Position numbers and translations under genes: made by a program
Shown here: piece after piece, positions 6,232-9,818 of the stretch
Layout of the letters: every line of letters starts with the position of its first letter
Numbering within the stretch: the stretch's first letter is position 1
From: Bacteroidota bacterium
GTDB lineage: Bacteria; Bacteroidota; Bacteroidia; Bacteroidales; Prolixibacteraceae
Length of the DNA: 9,818 nucleotides
NCBI GenBank assembly: GCA_030706665.1
Contig: JAUZOB010000108.1
Location: 1 to 9,818 of the forward strand
Direction of reading: 5' to 3'
The notes under the pieces: generated by a model
Told to the model about the DNA's origin: nothing
Databases searched by the model: none
Seen by the model: the letters and a program-made list of their open reading frames with translations, nothing else

Positions 6232-8643
6232 TTAATTATTACTCAATAATCGTTCCAAATCATATTCACTTTGAACTAAAACTTTTCGAGCCTTGCTTCC
6301 CTCACTTGATCCCACAATTCCTGCAGCTTCAAGCTGATCCATTATTCTTCCGGCACGATTATAGCCGATTGAGAATTTACGCTGAATGGAAGAGGTCGAT
6401 CCGGTTTGCCCCATCACCACTAATCGGGCCGCTTCATCAAATAATTCATCACGATTCGAAGGATCCGAACCATTTATTTCACCTCCGTTGGTATTGTCAT
6501 CAATGAATTCAGGAAGTAAGAAGGCACTGTCATATCCCTTTTGTTCGGAAATGAATTCGCAAATCCGTTCTACTTCGGGAGTATCGACAAAGGCACACTG
6601 CACACGGGTTAAGTTACTACCGAATGATATCAGCATATCACCTTTACCGATTAACTGATTCGCCCCCGGAGTATCAAGAATAGTTCGGGAGTCAACCATT
6701 GATGCCACCTTAAATGCAACACGCGTCGGGAAGTTTGCCTTGATTACCCCCGTAATAATATTGGTTGACGGACGCTGAGTCGCAATAATCATATGAATTC
6801 CCACAGCGCGGGCAAGCTGGGCTATACGTGCAATAGGCATTTCTATATCTTTGCCGGCAGTCATAATCAGGTCGGCAAACTCATCAATTACAACAACAAT
6901 ATAGGGCAGATAACGGTGTCCCTTCTCCGGATTCAATTTCCGGTCAATGAATTTTTTATTGTATTCTTTAATATTACGGGCAAGAGCTTTTTTCAAAAGG
7001 TCATAACGCTGATCCATCTCAACATTCACCGAATTCAACGTTGCCTTTACTCGATGAATATCGGTAATGATCGCTTCATCTTCGTCAGGCAATTTAGCCA
7101 GGAAGTGTTTTTCAAGAGCGGCATAAAGACTTAGCTCAACCTTTTTAGGGTCAATCATTACAAACTTGAGCTCTGACGGATGTTTCTTATACAATAAAGA
7201 AGCAATAATAGCATTTAATCCAACAGATTTTCCTTGTCCGGTAGCTCCGGCCACAAGAACATGTGGCATCTTTGCCAAATCGACAGTAAATGTCTCATTT
7301 GAAATTGTCTTCCCAAGAGCAATCGGAAGCTCAGCTCCCATTTCCTGAAATTTACGGGAAGCAATTACCGATCGCATTGATACGACTTCCGGATTACGAT
7401 TCGGGACCTCGATCCCAATTGTCCCTTTCCCCGGAATCGGAGCAATAATACGAATACCAAGGGCAGATAAGCTTAATGCAATATCATCTTCAAGATTTTT
7501 AATCTTTGCGATGCGGACTCCCGGAGCAGGGACAATTTCATACAGGGTTACTGTAGGTCCGATAGTTGCCTTTATCTTTGTGATTTCAATTTTATAGTTC
7601 CGAAGTGTCTCTACAATTCTATTCTTATTAGAGATCAATTCTTCATTGGTAACATCGGCAGAATCTGTGCTATGATCATCCATCAAATCCAAAGACGGAA
7701 ATTTATATGATGAAAGGTCCAGCCATGGATTATATTCCGGCAGGTTGGGTCGATAATCTTCATCTTCGGGAACTTTATCCGCAACCAGAACCTCCAAATC
7801 ATTATTATCTGCTTCAAGATCTTCCAGTTCAGCAGCAAAATCGACATCATCCTCATCATTTGCTATTTCATCCTGATCAGGATCAAAATCAGCTTCAATT
7901 GTATCATTGTCAGTGATCAACTTTGTAAATCTTTTCTCTTCTTCGGCAGGAACTGCAACCGAAGCCGGAATAACAGCATCCGAATCCAACTCTTCATTTC
8001 CATTATTCCCTTCCTTAATCCTCTTAGCCGAATCCAATATATTATTTAACCAGATTGACATCTTCTGCCCGGTAAAAATAAGGAAAGCAATAAAGCATAA
8101 GGATAAAACGAGAAAAGTACCGATTGACCCGAAGAAAGAGATCATCCAGTTACTCAGATAAAAGCCATAGACTCCACCCAGATAGATAAATGAATCTTCA
8201 TAAGATGAAATGAAAAAATATCCCAAAGTGATAGAAGTCCATAGAATTAGGAAGAAAGAGAATGCCAGTGTTTTAAACAATGGGACTGGTTTCCTTCCCC
8301 ACATTCGCAATCCGATAATTCCAAACGGGAAAACAAAGATAAAAGAGGCCAGACCAAACCATCTGTTTATAAACACATCGGCTAACCATGCTCCTCCTTT
8401 TCCTGCCCAATTTCGTGCCTGTATTCCGGGTCTTAAGATAAAATCGCCACTTTTTACATCAAAAAGGCTCTGATCATCCCCCCCTGAAAATATAAACGAG
8501 ATAAAAGCCAACAACAGATATAATGAAAAGGAAACCAATAGAAAACCAGCTATAAGCTTTATCTTTTCAAATAATTGCTGATGACTCATTATTTTATCGA
8601 AAGCAGATACTCCTTTCTTCTGACTTTTTCTTTTTTGGGTCAT
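6232..8643 (-). CDS. ftsK: DNA translocase FtsK
   Basis: Septum-anchored ATPase that pumps chromosome termini apart during division and activates XerD at dif. The 803-aa product has an N-terminal membrane domain of about four or five helices (roughly 30-53, 96-114, 123-144, and 155-190). A strongly acidic linker (about 216-335) follows, shorter than E. coli's Pro/Gln-rich one. Then come the alpha domain (about 340-430) and the RecA-like beta motor with Walker A GATGQGKS at 466-473 (Lys472) and Walker B VVVIDEFADL at 583-592 (Asp587, Glu588). Last is a C-terminal winged-helix gamma domain at about 731-800 (GSTSSIQRKFSIGYNRAGRIM region), the part that reads orientation sequences and contacts XerD. 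It is full length and intact. The ATG at 8641-8643 has a short AGGA upstream. It leads the unit with lolA and has a good promoter about 25 nt upstream. Confidence 0.97.
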   Translation of the reverse strand: MTQKRKSQKKGVSAFDKIMSHQQLFEKIKLIAGFLLVSFSLYLLLAFISFIFSGGDDQSLFDVKSGDFILRPGIQARNWAGKGGAWLADVFINRWFGLASFIFVFPFGIIGLRMWGRKPVPLFKTLAFSFFLILWTSITLGYFFISSYEDSFIYLGGVYGFYLSNWMISFFGSIGTFLVLSLCFIAFLIFTGQKMSIWLNNILDSAKRIKEGNNGNEELDSDAVIPASVAVPAEEEKRFTKLITDNDTIEADFDPDQDEIANDEDDVDFAAELEDLEADNNDLEVLVADKVPEDEDYRPNLPEYNPWLDLSSYKFPSLDLMDDHSTDSADVTNEELISNKNRIVETLRNYKIEITKIKATIGPTVTLYEIVPAPGVRIAKIKNLEDDIALSLSALGIRIIAPIPGKGTIGIEVPNRNPEVVSMRSVIASRKFQEMGAELPIALGKTISNETFTVDLAKMPHVLVAGATGQGKSVGLNAIIASLLYKKHPSELKFVMIDPKKVELSLYAALEKHFLAKLPDEDEAIITDIHRVKATLNSVNVEMDQRYDLLKKALARNIKEYNKKFIDRKLNPEKGHRYLPYIVVVIDEFADLIMTAGKDIEMPIARIAQLARAVGIHMIIATQRPSTNIITGVIKANFPTRVAFKVASMVDSRTILDTPGANQLIGKGDMLISFGSNLTRVQCAFVDTPEVERICEFISEQKGYDSAFLLPEFIDDNTNGGEINGSDPSNRDELFDEAARLVVMGQTGSTSSIQRKFSIGYNRAGRIMDQLEAAGIVGSSEGSKARKVLVQSEYDLERLLSNN

Positions 8644-8666
8644 ATTCCTGAATTATTGCTACATAA

Positions 8667-8699
8667 CAAAAGTACACTTCTTAAAAGAAGTTTTACAAA
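8667..8699 (-). promoter_or_regulatory. ftsK promoter with -33 and -7 boxes
   Basis: On the minus strand TTTG (8696-8699) and TACTTTTG (8667-8674) match the Bacteroidota -33 and -7 elements with a 21-nt spacer, which is in the normal range. The predicted start falls about 15-20 nt before the ftsK ATG. A second exact -7 match, TAATTTTG at 8696-8703, overlaps the -33 box and could serve an alternative upstream start. This is the best two-box promoter in the window. Confidence 0.6.
8676..8691. promoter_or_regulatory. Inverted repeat inside the ftsK promoter, possible operator
   Basis: ACTTCTT-AA-AAGAAGT is a perfect 7-bp inverted repeat with a 2-nt centre. It sits between the predicted -33 and -7 boxes of ftsK, where a bound repressor would block the polymerase. 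No regulator is identified, and a repeat of this size can occur by chance in AT-rich DNA. Confidence 0.3.
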
Positions 8700-8703
8700 A
8701 TTA

Positions 8704-8949
8704 CAGAATTTGTGCCACCATACTACCTTTTAATTGGAGAACAGAACACGAAAGTTTGATTTTTTCTAAAAAAAGTACAAGAATTCATTTTATGACAGAC
8801 ATATACGACACTTCTAAATAAAGGAAGAATGATATAGAATATTGTTATATAACATCTCCCGACATAGTATAAATCATATTTTAATCAAGACATTATAAAA
8901 ATTAAATTTTTAAATTGGATTCGTCTAACCAACCTTAACATTGTGACAT
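8704..8949. other. Divergent intergenic region between ftsK and carbamate kinase
   Basis: About 250 nt of AT-rich non-coding DNA. It holds a 12-bp perfect palindrome, TGTTATATAACA, at 8843-8854, about 95 nt before the carbamate kinase start. No exact TAnnTTTG box faces right; the nearest is TAAATTTT, roughly 45 nt before the start. I see no RNA gene or hairpin terminator. Confidence 0.5.
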
Positions 8950-9818
8950 ATGAACAAACTGGCAGTCGTTGCACTTGGAGGGAATGCATTGCTCAGAGGA
9001 GATGAAAAAGGAACTATCGAGCAACAGGAAAGCAATACAACCGATACTTTAGAAAATCTGATTTTCTTATTAAATGCAGGTTACAATATTGTGGTTACCC
9101 ATGGGAACGGCCCGCAAGTAGGCAACATCATTATGCGCAATGACGCAGGAGATCAAGTATATAATATTGCGCCGATGCCTGTTGACATATGCGTTGCTGA
9201 TTCTCAGGGAGGAATCGGATATATGATCGAGCGTATGATGCGCAATGTATTGAAAAAGCATGCAATCAAAAAGAATGTGATCACATTAGTTACAATGGTT
9301 GAAGTTAGTCCGGATGATCCTGCTTTTTCAAATCCTTCGAAACCTATCGGGAAAATATATTCATCAGAAGAAGCGGAAATACTTGAAGAAAAGAAAGGAT
9401 GGATATTCAAACCCACAGAGAAAGTAAAAGGAGGTTGGCGACGTGTCATTGCATCACCGAAACCATTGAGTGTCTTTAACAATGAAACGATCCGAATGCT
9501 CGCTGATACCGGAAACATCGTTATTGCTGCAGGAGGTGGCGGGATTCCGATATTTTACGACGAAGGGAAAAACATCAGGACACTCGATGCTGTAATCGAC
9601 AAAGACCTTTCATCCTCACTGTTAGCGACCGAGATTGGAGCTGACGAATTCTATATCCTCACCGATGTGCCATTTATATTTAAGGACTTTGGACTGCCGA
9701 CTCAGGAAAAACTTGAATTTTTAAACTTTGCCGATACACAAAGATACCTTGAAATGGGTACTTTTGGAGAAGGAAGTATGGCTCCAAAAATCAGAGCATG
9801 TCTCAATTTTATCAAAAA
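8950..9818 (+). CDS. arcC: Carbamate kinase (EC 2.7.2.2), 3' end cut by the window
   Basis: Catalyses carbamoyl phosphate + ADP to carbamate + ATP, the energy-yielding last step of arginine, agmatine or ureide fermentation. The window holds 289 codons of about 310, open to the right edge. Visible family motifs, in order: ALGGNALL (8-15), THGNGPQVGN (50-59), ADSQGGIGYMIE (83-94), DPAFSNPSKPIG (123-134, with Ser for the usual Thr), GGWRRVIASPKP (161-172), AAGGGGIP (193-200), AVIDKDLSSSLLA (214-226), LTDV (237-240) and GSMAPKIRAC (275-284). This order is characteristic of carbamate kinase within the amino-acid kinase family and argues against acetylglutamate or aspartate kinase. The ATG at 8950 has no Shine-Dalgarno. 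Whether arginine deiminase or a carbamoyltransferase follows cannot be seen, so the pathway is open. Confidence 0.96.
   Translation, partial: MNKLAVVALGGNALLRGDEKGTIEQQESNTTDTLENLIFLLNAGYNIVVTHGNGPQVGNIIMRNDAGDQVYNIAPMPVDICVADSQGGIGYMIERMMRNVLKKHAIKKNVITLVTMVEVSPDDPAFSNPSKPIGKIYSSEEAEILEEKKGWIFKPTEKVKGGWRRVIASPKPLSVFNNETIRMLADTGNIVIAAGGGGIPIFYDEGKNIRTLDAVIDKDLSSSLLATEIGADEFYILTDVPFIFKDFGLPTQEKLEFLNFADTQRYLEMGTFGEGSMAPKIRACLNFIK

Noticed and set aside
8704..8949. Possible dif site for XerD
   Set aside because: The palindrome TGTTATATAACA lacks the two 11-bp arms around a 6-bp centre expected of dif, and nothing else in the window resembles it.

Overview
The window is an AT-rich stretch of ordinary chromosomal core genome, most likely from an anaerobic or facultative member of the Bacteroidales (phylum Bacteroidota). 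Three things point there. The PEP carboxykinase and pyruvate kinase sequences look like Bacteroidales forms, including the NTAH variant of the pyruvate kinase substrate loop. Several starts lack a Shine-Dalgarno sequence and have A-rich leaders. Exact TAnnTTTG boxes, the Bacteroidota -7 element, stand upstream of several genes. Family or genus cannot be decided from the sequence alone.

Layout: positions 1-280 hold no recognisable gene. The ATP-type PEP carboxykinase gene pckA (minus strand, 337-1941) ends in a hairpin terminator at 281-311. A 239-nt spacer with the pckA promoter region, a doubtful 26-codon ORF and a symmetrical terminator separates it from xerD (minus, 2181-3080), a tyrosine recombinase with all six catalytic residues. 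xerD diverges from aroQ (plus, 3258-3683, type II dehydroquinase), which is followed by pyk (plus, 3838-5271, pyruvate kinase) with its own promoter. pyk faces a convergent two-gene unit read from the other side: ftsK (minus, 6232-8643, DNA translocase) and, 21 nt downstream, a lolA-like periplasmic lipoprotein carrier gene (minus, 5572-6210). The two convergent units each end in a strong hairpin, with about 180 nt between the hairpins. After a 306-nt divergent intergenic region, a carbamate kinase gene (plus, from 8950) runs off the right edge about 20 codons short of its expected end.

Functionally, pckA and pyk both act at the phosphoenolpyruvate node. In fermenting Bacteroidales PEPCK commonly carboxylates PEP to oxaloacetate while making ATP, so it competes with pyruvate kinase for the same substrate. 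Carbamate kinase is a third enzyme of substrate-level phosphorylation. XerD and FtsK are partners in chromosome dimer resolution at dif during division, and LolA serves outer-membrane lipoprotein transport. I found no mobile element, CRISPR array, RNA gene, prophage or defence system, and nothing that amounts to an undescribed system. The most useful second looks are an inverted repeat lying inside the predicted ftsK promoter, a possible small ORF with a strong ribosome binding site between pckA and xerD, and the loss of a potassium-ligand serine in pyruvate kinase.
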